This document shows positions 24,103-36,700 of a stretch of 64,000 nucleotides of DNA, piece after piece. Source of the DNA: Polytrichum commune (Eukaryota; Streptophyta; Polytrichopsida; Polytrichales; Polytrichaceae); the NCBI GenBank assembly GCA_950295325.1, contig OX485803.1, positions 57,117,554-57,181,553 of the forward strand. Reading direction: 5' to 3'. Below the pieces are notes generated by a model. That model had not been told where the DNA came from, did no database searches, and worked only from the letters and a program-made list of their open reading frames with translations. Position numbers and translations under genes: made by a program. Every line of letters starts with the position of its first letter. Within the stretch, counting starts at the first letter, position 1.

Positions 24103-25460
24103 GAGCCTGTGCTCACCATCAAGCCGTCGCATGACTTAGGCTAAGCATAAACCCGCATCAGCCCACAAACAGAAACTTCGAAGGTTGCAATCAAACTACC
24201 GGAAAGTCCCAAACTCCAAGCCAAGCGTCCGACTGAGTCACCTCTGTGGCCATCACCAGACCAACCTTTCCATTTCTTTTCTTCTCCCTGTGCATTTGAA
24301 TGTTAAGTTACAATGTGAGGCACCAATGAAGCTGCTACCAAGTGCAGGTTAAGTTACTAAACTTACATGAGCAGATGTTTTGTCCATGAGTTTGAATGTG
24401 GGAGCGTTGAGACGGCTTAACGAAGTGTGTGAGAAGTGTGACTTGATTTGGAGGCGAAGTGATGAAGAAGAGACGAGGGGGGGAGGGGGGGGGGGGTGTG
24501 TCACACTGTCATGCATGTGTCAGGTTCCTTGACGTGGCACTCACCTCCCATGTGGGTCCCACCGAGTAGCATGTATGAGTTGCTATTATAATCTGCAAAC
24601 TTGCAAACATCTATGTGGTTGGAAAAACTTCAGATCTTCATATACAGTCGCTGAAACTGAGGTCACATTTTTTAGACAAATTTGAGGGAAATTGGGCGTG
24701 GGAAGTTAGGAGTTACGACTTGTAACCTCAAGTTCCTATTATCAGTCCGGTCCTTGGTTTCTTGACATTGTGTATATTAAGTCGGTCTTTGGTTGGATCT
24801 TCTTCAAGTTGTTCACTTAAGCATGGCTTGGGTTCATTGAATTGTCTTATGAGGTGTATAGGTATCAATCTTACATTTGATTTTTGATATGTACAACCTA
24901 CACAACGAGTTGTAGCAAGGATTGACACTATCATGACATATTGTAGGGTGTTGTATGGTTCGACACAAAATAATTATTTATTAGAAGAAAATGGCCACAT
25001 GTTGTATCCACATTGACAAAGACCCGTGTTCAATCCAACGTGGAAATTAGCTTTCAACACTCGAAGTATTGAACCAGATAGCACCCTACGGTATCACTCC
25101 AAGGTTGACTACCGCGTAACCTATTTTTTCTACAAACTACAAGCCTGGGCTCTCATCAACACAACATTGTATATCCAATTTTATGGTGGTATCATAAATG
25201 CGAAAGATTTATTGTAGGCCGCAGTTATCATCAAATCTTAAGATTTAATGTGTGGTCTTGTAACAAATTTCTAGTGCTTTTTGCCTTAGTACCACCTACC
25301 ATATTGTCGATGCCACTCATCATATGTTCATGATAAATCATGTGGTCCACAATAATAAGAATTAGTGAGAAAAGGTGTTACTGGAAAAATCATGTGGCCA
25401 CAACAATCAATCTATTGTTTATTGGCTTGGGTCGATGATGAATAGTGTGGCCCTAACCAA

Positions 25461-25504
<44 letters not shown>

Positions 25505-25857
25505 AACTATATTAGCTTGTGAAAAATCCCCAGTAGAACTCCCAAATTTTTAAATTGCTTTACAAAATGCTTCCAATGAGATTAAAGTGACAAGCATTTT
25601 ATAATGGAGGTTCTTCCAATCATAATTTGCCAACAAAGAGCAGGGAGAGAGCTTTGGTTATTTCTGTTTTGATGAAGGATATAGAAATAACTTTCTCTTA
25701 CAACATAGTTATCCGAAAAGTCTTCCCAAAAGGTATGAAAACAACAATTTCATGCCTCTGCAGAAGACTTGGCTATTTGGAGCCTCATGGTTTGTCTGAT
25801 GCTAGACCCATGCTAGAGCCAATTCCATAATACATGTTGAAAGTCCCTCTCCAACAT
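24103..25857. other. Intergenic, 5' side of the GH27 gene
   Basis: Contains a G-run at 24478-24497 and a short repeat near 25020-25060 that resembles 50700-50760. A perfect (GA)19 microsatellite lies at 25463-25500. No gene was seen. Confidence 0.5.
25463..25500 (+). repeat. (GA)n microsatellite
   Basis: An uninterrupted AG/GA run of 38 bp. Confidence 0.95.
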
Positions 25858-26030
25858 AACATTATTAAGGTAGTGTGCGTTCATTCATGTGGTCCTGGGA
25901 ATATAATCATGGGATGCCCCAACCTAGTGCAAGAAGACTCAGATTAAGTCTGAATCTGCACTAGGTTGGGGCATCCCATGGTTATATTCTCAGGGCCCAC
26001 ATGAACGAACATACACTACTTAATAATGTT
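25858..26030. repeat. 173-bp inverted repeat (fold-back)
   Basis: The arms at 25858-25930 and 25958-26030 are complementary over 73 nt with about eight differences. They share an exact 22-nt block that includes GGGATGCCCCAACCTAGTGC. The 27-nt centre is partly self-complementary. It may be a fold-back MITE or a long hairpin RNA locus. Confidence 0.85.
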
Positions 26031-26698
26031 GTGAGAGTTTTGAGGGGGTGGAAGATTTTATAAACTAAACTTGGATTCCAGCTTATGTGCAACTCCAGGC
26101 CGGAACATGAAGAGTATCTTGTTTTACATGAGGTTTCTATTGACAAAGGCATGTTCTCTTCCCTTTCAAAATTTGGAGCGCTACTGTGATGGACACTTTG
26201 TGACCATAATAAGGTACATGTGTCTTAATCGGTTACATTTTTCAACTAGCCCACTCTCTTGGAATATGAAACACATACTTAGTAAGCTTATGAGATGGTT
26301 AGCAAATCCAAGTCAAGACCATAGCCACTTTCCTTATGTTTTTCAAAGCTCATATGAATAACTTATCCAACATCAAATTGAAGATTCCCGTGCTCATTAA
26401 ATGGTCATATACATCCCCCTACTATAAGCACATTTGGTCCACAAGAAAGTATAAACAGCAGCCAAGAGGTGCAAATCTTCACTTGGTCCTTACCAACTTA
26501 TGTCAGCCCCTCGCCTTATACCTTCGGCACTGCACAGCCCTATTGTAGACATTCAGCAGCTCACTTTTCTTGTGAGCTGAAGCATAGCAAGAGGGTGGAA
26601 TAATTCTGTGTAGCCATCTTCAATGATCTGTCTTCCCTCTGCAAATGCACTTTCTGATGGTCCTTGAATGTTTCACAAGTTTCTCATGCAGCCTCAGT

Positions 26699-29600
26699 TC
26701 AGTGACTGGCCAGAGCTACAGCAATTCTGGATCCAACTCGAGCATTGTTCTTGATCAATTCAATGTCTGAAGCACAAGTCAAGAATATCCACAGCAGAAT
26801 AGCAAGTTCAATGACATTGAGTCATTGAATACACCAGGGACCATGTTTGCAACCTTTTGAAAAAATATGTCAAGAAAGGAAAAGGATACTTGCAGCTAAT
26901 GAAGCTCCACCAGTGAGTTCATTTACGCGTTTTAAGACATATGGTGTTACTGCAGCCCCACTAACATTCTTCTCCCTGTCAAAGGCAATGCATGTCCATA
27001 ATATCAGTGCCAGGATGCACTTACGGTATGCAAGTGTTGAGAATTCAGAGCATTTTACATGCACAATCAAAGATCCACACAATTTTGGAACTTTCACTTT
27101 CAGTAATGGCAAATGAGAGGATGTGAATTCACATCTATCTCCACAGCTGAAAATCACTCACTTGATTTCCACAAGGGATTTTTGTATTGCAGCTTCCACA
27201 GAGCTTGCCAATGCGGCATGTTGTGTTGGAATAGGTACAGCCACAAGAATTCCACTTTGTAATCCCATTTTTAAATTTGCCTCTGCAAATGGTGAGCATC
27301 ACAATAAGGCACAACAAACACCATGTTGAGTCACATTCAGCTATAAATCTCTCCATCCCTCAGTCCAGCCAGGATGAGATCTTTGCTGCTTCGAAAATGA
27401 AAGAATATTGAAGGCATACCAAAGACTGCACTATTGTTGTGTGTCACAAGCATTCAGGATGTACCAGATATTGCAGCACATTCTTCTGGTGTATCTGCTC
27501 GACTTGGTGCCTGTATGAAAATAAATAAATGAACAAATTTAGCTTCAATAAAACCAAGGGTAGTCACTGGCATTGGCTGATGCAGAAAGGGGTGTCTATA
27601 CGTTCATTGTTTAGTGTTATACCTTGCACCCACTTCTTGGTGTAAAGAAGGCTGGAAACTCATCTGTATTGTATCCAATGACTGTCACACCGTGTGTCTC
27701 CTGATCAAAATACAAAGCAACATAAAGTCAAAACCAGATTCTCACTCTTCGTGAGGAAAATCCCTAGTATCCAAAAATTAGGTTTCGTAACAAACTTGCT
27801 TGACAAATGTTCCAATTCAGAGTAGAACTGCATACCAAGAACTGCATACCAGATATTCGAGAGTTCTAGGGATGTCAAGAATGGACTTGACACCAGCACA
27901 GACAACAGTTACTGCAGTACGGCCAAGCTCTGTCAAGTCTGAGGATACGTCCATGGCTGCCAGATATGTTCACAAGATGTCATCAATTGACAAGTTTTTG
28001 CACGCTTTAATGAATCAGCTGCGGAGAGCTTTATGACGTGGAACTGTCATGTATGGTCCAGAGGGCGGGGAAATCTCCAACCCCTACTTTTGATAACGGT
28101 TTGGTATTGTCAGATCTAATTGTAGGTGATGGTAATTTTAAGTCCAATGTATTGAGCTGGCTTCTTCAAATATGGCAAATTAAGCAGATATTGTGAAAGA
28201 TAATTGGACCAAAACAGACACATCGCCATAGTGGGAGTGATTGAGATTCCTTACTTGTTTCCCCTTCTCGGTGGACACCTCCAATTCCCCCAGTGACAAA
28301 TACGCTGATGCCCACCTGGAGTGTCATAAGACATGCAAGATTGGAGGCAGAAAGAGTTGCTTAAGATAAACCCTTGTCGTAACAACGAATGAATTGAGTA
28401 GACATACAAAAAATCTTTTCTGCTATCAGAATGGGAGACAGAAAGCAGATTATTCTGCAGACCAACAGGGTGACAGTTTATAAAAGCAGAGAAGAATATC
28501 TTCAATAAAGATACAACTGAAACATAGCCACACAATCCAAAACAGTTGACACGAAAGTTGAAAAATTTCTCAAAAAAGCCACTCACTTACTTTTGCCGCA
28601 AAAAACATGGTGGCCGAAACAGTGGTTGCTCCAGTTGCCTTTCTTGCAATCTGTTCTTCAAATAGAATCAGAATGGATTTATATCTCCAGACCAAACAAA
28701 GCCCAGATGATGAAAACTGTAGTACAATTACGAATGTCTTACCAACGTTTTGGAAAGAGCATATTTCTAAAACCCTTAAGGATCAGGCTTAACTGGATCC
28801 ACTACCCCACTGAACTCATCTTCAAAATCACCAACTATATGCCCAATTCTCATACCCATAAGCAATTATTACTTTGCCTATTCCCTAAATGTTCAACAAA
28901 GATACCACATCTTAGAATACTACTCATGGTCAACAAATATCCAGAAATCTAGCTGAGTAGATTTGATTTCCCCATCCACAAGACTAAGCAAATGTATACC
29001 AAATGATTTCTGTCAACACAGGAATTCTGCATCTTTCAACCATTTTGTAACTATGTTGCACTTCAAGTAAATGATGAAAAATTTATATATCTGTAAACAA
29101 GCATTTTGAAGCAGCAAACATAGAAAGGTCCACAACTTTAAAAAGTGGCAAGGCACGCACAACATGGGCAATATCTCTACGAGCTGTCTTCTGCGCCTTC
29201 GATCCAAGTCGAGCAAGCTCTTCCAACTCACTCTCTGTAAGACCTGCACTTGTAATAATCCACTGCAAAGTTATTCACACTCAAATGCAAAACTGAATGC
29301 AACAACCAATATAACCCTGCAAATCCACCATTTGATGAAGTGACTATGTATGTAGATGACCAACCCCATAAAAACCAAGAGAGGTCACCAATCATGTGAC
29401 CCAGAAGAAGGTAAATTTGTACCGATGCAAGGGACGCCATCAAGGATTGCTATAGTAGCTGGTGAAGCACCACTTTGTCTTACAATAGCTTCGACTTCTT
29501 TTGCTGTTTCAAAGTTTTGTGGGAAGGGCATGCCTGCATTTTTAACATTTGATGAGCAACAAGCAACACCTGGGGGTTTAAGACATCACCCGAAGCACTT

Positions 29601-30499
29601 ATTCCCCTATTTCTGTCGCAATGCTCCAGCAATAGAGGCCATGATAGAAGTTCGTCAATGAACCTAGCGCATCCATTCCGCAAAACCAAACTTCAAAGTG
29701 CAAAATCCAGCTGATGGCGTCTGTGGAGGTATTCAAGCTGAAAACTAAACCTAACATCTGATTTAGCGTGGCATCAAAATTGGTGTGCCAGGCCAATGCG
29801 AGTGGTCTTCATGACTTTGTTATATAGCACCAAGTGTCATATCACACCCTCTCTAATTGCCACCCAGTGATTTCAAGTCGAGTAATGTGGTTCGACAATG
29901 AATAGTGTGGACCACACTAAATCAGATGTTTAGTGCACCTTCCAAAACCCTACAAAAATTCCTGGCCTGTGGTGATTTCTATACAACACTTAAAGATGAT
30001 GCATCACAACAAGACATCACCCCCCAGATCTTCTTCTTACTTACCATGAGAAATGATGGTTGATTCTAGGGCAACTACTGGACGGTGATTCTCGAGGGCG
30101 TCTCTCACATCTGCTCCTATCCTAATTGTCGCCCCTGTGTGAAGTTCAGCTCTCACCGGCTGCAAGAGCCAATGCTGGTCAAAATTTAAGCTAAAATTCC
30201 AAAATCAAAGCAAGGAACGCATCGTCATACTACCACGAACCGAGAATAAAAATTCTACAAGATTCAACAAATTTTTCAGTGGAAAGTGGCGATCATCCGA
30301 ACACCCCCTTCAAATCCCACATAGCCCTAACAACAGAATATAATAAATTAAACCTCACGCTCCTTGAACCACACACTATAATTGGAGCGTAAAGAAGATT
30401 GAATGAAGCCAAGAGTTTGTCCATGTGTACCATGAATGAAAGTGAGGATGGAGTTGGCGATATGTGACGTGCAATGGTGGCAAGCCGATTAGAAGCCAT
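26699..30499 (-). CDS. Pseudouridine-5'-phosphate glycosidase (PsuG/PUMY-like)
   Basis: Twelve exons: 30499-30431, 30159-30045, 29533-29423, 29243-29161, 28650-28591, 28315-28255, 27956-27850, 27700-27623, 27510-27465, 27282-27162, 26975-26890, 26766-26699. They total 334 aa and all phases close. The enzyme splits pseudouridine 5'-phosphate into uracil and ribose 5-phosphate. Motifs in order are [17 protein letters not shown] (Glu55, acid), [58 protein letters not shown] (Asp169, metal), [20 protein letters not shown] (Lys190, Schiff base), [11 protein letters not shown] and [20 protein letters not shown]. Residue roles are taken from the E. coli PsuG family. Residues 5-13, RLATIARHI, fit the peroxisomal PTS2 pattern R-L-x5-H-I. 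This agrees with the peroxisomal plant enzyme. Confidence 0.92.
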
Positions 30500-31153
30500 C
30501 CTTGCACCACTGACCTCTATATTTTCGTATCCTCCTCAACTTGCTGCCAAATGTCTGCGCAAAATGATGACCAGATGATCATCGCTTCTATGAATCAGTC
30601 TGACAACTTGGGGCACTTAACCAACCTCTCAAACCATGAAGCACGAGGGAAGCGTCACACACATGACAAACTTACATTGTTATACTAGTGAAGGCAATGA
30701 TTTCAGAAGCTGAGCGGATGCTTGAATTCGAGGTAAAACCCAGGTAAATCCGAACTTCTCATCATTAAGTCTCAAGCATCTAACTTTCAGTCAAGCACCG
30801 ATCGATGATGAGGATTAACCCCTTCCCTCTGACGTTGAACTTAAAGGTAATTCAACCACCGGCAGTGTTTTTAGCAGAATCTACGTTGTGAGCGGAGGAA
30901 CCTAACACAGCTGATGTGTGATACAGTTTTGGAAAATCTTCAGAGATTTTCGCAGATGTTTTTAAGTTCGAGATGGCACTTTAAGATGCACCCAAATTGT
31001 AACTTATATCTGAGTTTCATTCGGCGTGCATGCATTTGAAAAATTGACGGCAATATGGATGGAATTATTATCCCAGGAGCAAGAAAACTAATTCAGGAAA
31101 ATATTTGCTATTGAAAGTGACGATGTTCCCTCCGCGGATCCGATGTGCAGTAA
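30500..31153. other. Intergenic between PsuG and tRNA-Pro
   Basis: Holds the 5' flank of the PsuG gene. No recognised regulatory site or gene. Confidence 0.5.
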
Positions 31154-31236
31154 GGGCACTTGGTCTAGAGGTATGATTCTCGCTTCGGGTCCACCGAGCC
31201 TGCGAGAGGTCGCGAGTTCGATTCTCGCAGTGCCCC
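31154..31236 (+). tRNA. tRNA-Pro(CGG) with 11-nt intron, copy 1
   Basis: Acceptor stem GGGCACT / AGTGCCC, anticodon stem CTCGC / GCGAG and T-arm GCGAG-TTCGATT-CTCGC all pair. The anticodon CGG is at 31186-31188. After G37 an extra TCCACCGAGCC (31190-31200) sits at the canonical intron site before base 38. Its CCG can pair with the anticodon, as the splicing endonuclease of eukaryotes expects. The mature length is 72 nt. A T5 run at 31288-31292 may end Pol III transcription. A C-run follows the gene. Confidence 0.93.
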
Positions 31237-32409
31237 CCCCCCCCGCCTCTCACCTTCATTCTTGTCAATGTATTCAGAATCTTTGTCTTTTTCTTTGTCT
31301 TTTGTGCACATAACATTATCTGTGTCCGAAAAGAACTTCGAGCATCATCCATGTCACCCTGGACCTATTTGCTGGAGAGTCTAATGACAGATCACTAAGT
31401 TCTCGTGCACTATTCTTGTAATGTATTTATTACAATCTTTCCTTGCAATATCACAGATAAGATTAAACCAACCCTTTAGGCAATTTAGCCTACTTTTCAT
31501 AGGCCGCATGGATAAGCGGTATGCAAAAATTCACTTGGCAATCGACTTAGACAAGATAGAAGCAAAAATAGTATAAATTGCACCATTTGTACTCCTATTT
31601 TATTTGTAATCACCCATGCCAAGGTACCTAAATCTCTCTAGATCACACTATTTCCATTGAAAACGGTCCTAGCACCATCCCAACACAAGTCCAAAAGCAT
31701 CCTTGTTTTCCACCCAAAACCAAACCCGATATGTCTTTCCAAATGAAGGTCCAAGGACCATAACATTATTCACCTAGTATTAGTTGTTCATTCTAATAAT
31801 TTTCATTGATAATGCTTCACTCGAGTTTACCATGTCCAATCTTATGGTAAGAGAATAACCATGGTATAGTTTCCGAATACTATCTGACACATTCCCGGCC
31901 CCACCCTCCATACTCAGTTGGATAATGTTCTGACCATCAGTGAGCTTGCACAAGAATAAGGTGCCATGATGAGAAGGAAAATTGTGTCATAAACTAACCT
32001 AGGACCCCTTTCACCTGGGCAGAGGAGGTTATCAAGCTCGCTATGGGATGGGTCGTCTTAATACACCTATCTATCACACGGGTGAAATTTGGGAAGAGGA
32101 TGTGATTCCCACAAGTCCCAGTTGGATGTGATGAGGTGTCACGAGTGTAAGACTCTCCGGGCACTTCTGCCCAGAAGGCCATAACATTTCCCATATGAAG
32201 GGTCATGATTGGTGCATGGCATGTTCATTTCTTCCAATAAGTGGTTGATAGGAAGGAAGGAAGGAAGGAAGGGTTGTTTAGGCCCTGAATTCAGCTTCAC
32301 CCTAAGCCATTCTTGATGCCAGCTCAGCATGTTTCCCCTCAACCGAAGAGGCTACACTAGTTTATATCTTATTAAATAATTCTCAGGTTGGGAACATGTC
32401 TTCCAAGTA
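31237..32409. other. Spacer between the two tRNA-Pro genes
   Basis: No gene seen. A (GGAA)n run lies near 32251-32271. Homology between the two tRNA copies does not clearly extend into the flanks. Confidence 0.5.
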
Positions 32410-32492
32410 GGGCACTTGGTCTAGGGGTATGATTCTCGCTTCGGGTCTTCCGAACTTGCGAGAGGTCGCGAGTTCGATTCTCGCAGTGCCCC
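32410..32492 (+). tRNA. tRNA-Pro(CGG) with 11-nt intron, copy 2
   Basis: The mature part is almost identical to the copy 1256 bp upstream (A to G in the D-loop). The intron at 32446-32456 differs in sequence (TCTTCCGAACT) but has the same length and position, and keeps CCG opposite the anticodon CGG at 32442-32444. TTTT at 32504-32507 is a good Pol III stop. Confidence 0.94.
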
Positions 32493-32734
32493 AGCTACTT
32501 GTGTTTTGTGGACTTTCGACACTGTTTTTGTAGGCCCTTACATATCTTTTGGAAACTGTGCTGTGCTGAGCTGGTTTTAGGTTTCATTTGTAGGCAACCT
32601 AAAATCAACACCCACATCAGATGTTCGAGAGGTGTACATCCTCGTAATCAACAGGCGCCTATTGTTCAAGAAGAGGTTTTAGGTCAGGTGTTGGTTCTGG
32701 TTAGTGGAACTGCTTCCTCTGATTTCTTCGTTTC

Positions 32735-33137
32735 TTTGTTGGCTTTGTCTGTAGGACAGAGACTATGCATCAACTTCTTCGTTTCAGGAGCAAATTTCCT
32801 AAGCACTTTGTGTTCACACTTGGACGTTACTTGTTCTTGTTATTTTTGGTCCACTTTATGTAATGTGGATGTTAACTATAGTTTATATATATATATATAA
32901 GTTCTCCCTAAAATGCATTGAAAGAAATCTAGTTAACTATAGTTATTGGGGCAATTCTTGATTATTTATTTTAAAATTTTCGGGTGATAAATGAGTAGCT
33001 TCAATCCTTGACCCGTATTTGAGAAGAAGGTTTGGTATAGTGGATAGCCATGGATTGGCATGAGCAAAGTAATTAGCTACAATTATAGTCTTTCGTAGCA
33101 AAGGACAGAGCCTCACAGTTCTACCGTTTTCTTGTTT
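32735..33137 (+). repeat. Dispersed repeat R1, copy A
   Basis: Starts TTGGCTTTGTCTGTAGGA and ends AGAGCCTCACAGTTCTACCG plus TTTTCTTGTTT. It matches 49180-49641 and 61106-61530 over its whole length. A (TA)n run sits inside near 32886. GGCTCTGTC near one end and GACAGAGCC near the other are inverted, suggesting a MITE, but shared sequence runs beyond them. Confidence 0.85.
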
Positions 33138-33763
33138 ACAACATTCAAGATTCCTTAGACTCACAAGTAAACCTCTATTATCATTGGATGATGAGGCTCT
33201 GCACAGCAGTCGCACGAAATTACTGCAGAAAACAAAACAAGCACTGCTGTAATATGATTCTCCAGCACAGAGGAACTCCAGGGGAGGTGAAGGGCTTGCT
33301 GATAATTTCACTTGAAGACTTTACTGAGGTATTTGTCTCATGGAACATGAGAAACGAACTCGTAAGTGACAAATACAAATGCCCAAACTATGCCGTTGTC
33401 TACCCACAACTGAATAAAAAATCTGGTATACATATCTTCTGATGCTAGTAACTTTCGTTTAGAAAGTAACCCACGACCTGCATTTCTTTTTTCAAGTTAA
33501 AACCTTGGAACTGGAGCACACTCAGCAGAATCTCCTAGCAAACTAATACTATACTTTGAATGTCAAGTAATCGGTTCAAGGAGCTGACTGTAACACTTGA
33601 AGTATATTTCCGTGTCCTTCCCTTGCAGACAGGCCAGTCAACTTCATATACAACAGAATTTCAAGTCCTTCAATCTTGGGAAACAAAAAGCATGCTAAAC
33701 TTTATGGCATGATCAGAACCTAGAGAAGAAACTAAAATTCCTGTATATTCCCTAACATTTCAC

Positions 33764-36700
33764 CTACATATCATTTGAGAACAGATGTCTCCAATTTCGA
33801 GGGTCAAAGTCATGGGAAGCCACAGGCTTCAAGACTTTTGTAAGAGCAGCTCCCTCTACCAGCACTTTATTGTCTCCAATCAACGTGTACGCAACATCTA
33901 TACCCTCCAATACCAAGTGATATACTACCTTATCATTGTTCTGGACCTTGTTAATCTCTACAACATTTGAATCCAGGCCCACCTCCACATCCTCATTCTT
34001 CTCAACCATAGTTGAAGTCTCGCTGCTAGTGGCTGGAATACTCATGATGTCTTGATCTAGTTTATGTGTGTCAAAGCTTTCAGCATTGTCCAATGCTTTT
34101 TGCAAAGGATTAGTGTCAGTTGCAATCGGGGCATTTAGATACTGTTCATTAAGAGCACTTAAGACTGCATTGCGTGGCTTTTGGCGTTGGCTTAGTGAAC
34201 GTATGTCACGTGACAAAACTTGCTTGATGAGTCCTTGAACCTCCTTCCAGCTCGAGTACAATGAAAACTTTCCCTGCAATTTTGAAATTGGATTATATCA
34301 AGTTATGCCACTCCGCAGGTAATTGCTGAACTTACCAAACTCCCCTCAGGTCAAAGCTTCAAACTTCAGTATGTCAAACACAAAGACCAGTCCAACTCAT
34401 TGATTCAGAACATAATACGAAGTCATAGCAGACCCATGCTTATGCAGTGCAAGGTAATTATTTTAATACTTGTGAAAGTTATATATTCCCTTCAATTTGT
34501 GTTCATAATAAACTTCTCAAATAAGTAAAACTATCATGCTAAGCATAATAATCCAGAAACAAGATTAAAACACAGCTTTGTATACTGGACTCACCATTGT
34601 CTCCCAACATCTCACAAGCTCAGTCAAAAATTCTTCTGTAAATTCAACTGATGACATTGCTATCACATCATCATCCCCTCCAGCCTGCCAAAATATTCAG
34701 ATGAGACCACTGTAAGTTTAATACTAAGGCTAAAAAAGTTTCTAAATATTATATATATGCAATTTGTCATATGTTCCGGTCAACGGCCTCTACCATACCA
34801 CAGAAATCACAGGAGACATGACGCTACATATAATATACTGGAAGAAGAAGAGGAAAGGAGAGAGTCACCTTAACCCAAGAGGGTGCGACTGCATCTGGAA
34901 CAGCATCACAGTAAGGCAAGTATGGCTTGATGTCCAATACCGGCTGCCAGACATATGTTCAATATCAGTAACAGCACTCCTTAGCTCCTACATGCTGTTG
35001 AAGAAGTCAGTTCAGATAAGAAACGCTACTGCACTCTGCATGCTCCAATTATACCACAAATAACCCAGAGATGCATCAAATTGAAAGACCACACCCTTTC
35101 CACAGAATTAAGCCTCCCAGAAAAGGTGATATGTAGCATACTGTGCCATCTACTAGATCAGCACCAGACAGCAGCAATGTAGCTCCTTGGATCCCTTCAA
35201 CCTGCAATAGTCAACAAGAGTATGGATTACAAATAAACAAGGATTTGCTTACTAATGTAGCACTTCCCTGTCCGGGTTTCTTGAGTTGCATGTAATAGGG
35301 AGATTAGCACACTGCAAAAATACCTTCATATAAATATCCTAACAAAAACACTTGCTCATAACACTGTCAATATTTTATTACCATCTAAGAATTTCAAGGC
35401 TGTACTCAATCTACTAAGAGAATTTTCTAACATTTGACAGTCCACACTGTAGTAGGAGTGAACTTGTTGTAACTGAGGTTTCATGCAGAGAAAATCGTTT
35501 AAGTGTTTATAAGATGACCAGGACCTTGTAAGAATATGTTTGAACCTAGAAGAGGAGACACATAACAAGAAGTATTTGATTTAAGAAGTACCTTTGCAAC
35601 AGTCAGTCCAATGGGACATGGGCGATGAGGGGTACGTGTAGCAAAGACTCCCATTTTTCCTCCCTCCAGTCGAGGCACCCGCACCTAACTATACACAAAT
35701 ATGACCATCTTCAGGGGCATCACAGTATCTAGCTACCTTCAAAAAAAGCTTTGTGGTACTCTTGGATATCTTCCAAACAGGTAAATATAAGAACATACCT
35801 CGCAGTACATAAGGTGAGATAGGATACTGGAAGTGACAGGGAACAGACATGCAAAAGGAGTGGACATCAGCATTTCTTGCAAAGGTGAAAGCCTGATGGT
35901 CATTTCAAAAAAGGAGTAGTCAGACTGGACTACAGACATTTTGCTAATAGTCAATGGCAATACACCATAATTACCTTAGCTTTGAAGTCTTTATGTGGAG
36001 GCTGCTTCCAAAGACCAGGTAAGTCAGTATTCTCATGGAACACATATATAAGCCAGCAATGTGAGTACTGTAGAAGCCCATCCAATGCCTCAGCAGCTAC
36101 ATTCTTGCTTGACAACACAAGACTTGCTCTTGCTAAAGTTACTAACATCGGTTGCCTTGGTGTACCATTCCTGCACAGACAAAGTCTCTAATAAGTTGGC
36201 TGATACATATAACTCGACTTAGTGTGAACAACTGAGTCTACAAACTTAGGTGCGGACAAGGAGCAACTTATTCACACTGTACCATCAGCACATCTAGACA
36301 TGAGGCTAAAAATACAGGAGTTATAGATGTGCCAGGTATATGCTCTTTGAAATGGCTTTGAGATCTGCAACTACTTGTGCGAAATAGATCATTAAGATGT
36401 TTAGTTTCATTCTGACTCTTAAAAATATTCTAAATACACTTAAAAGAGTGGAAGAGTGATTAGCAAACAACATTGCAACATACAGAAATTCAAATTCAAA
36501 TAGATGTATAGTTCATCTAGTTCCAAATCCAAGTTCCACCTAGCAGATGTTTTGGCCAAAAACACACAAAGTATGAAACAGGAGATTTTCAGAAGATCAA
36601 GCCCTAGTGTTACCTGGTAGAGAAACAGGATCGAATAAGGCCAATTGGTGTCATGGGATATGAAGCACTGCCTGCCTTTTCATCTTTGCTGCTAAGCAAT

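Noticed and set aside
26071-26548. Overlapping plus frames of 96 and 70 codons beside the fold-back
   Set aside because: No recognisable domain and no sign of splicing; treated as chance frames.
31068-31352. 94-codon minus frame with GGGGG tract
   Set aside because: It runs through the antisense of tRNA-Pro copy 1 and its C-run; not a protein gene.
32499-32900. 133-codon plus frame after tRNA-Pro copy 2
   Set aside because: Its second half is repeat R1, the first half has no recognisable motif, and sister R1 copies do not keep the frame.
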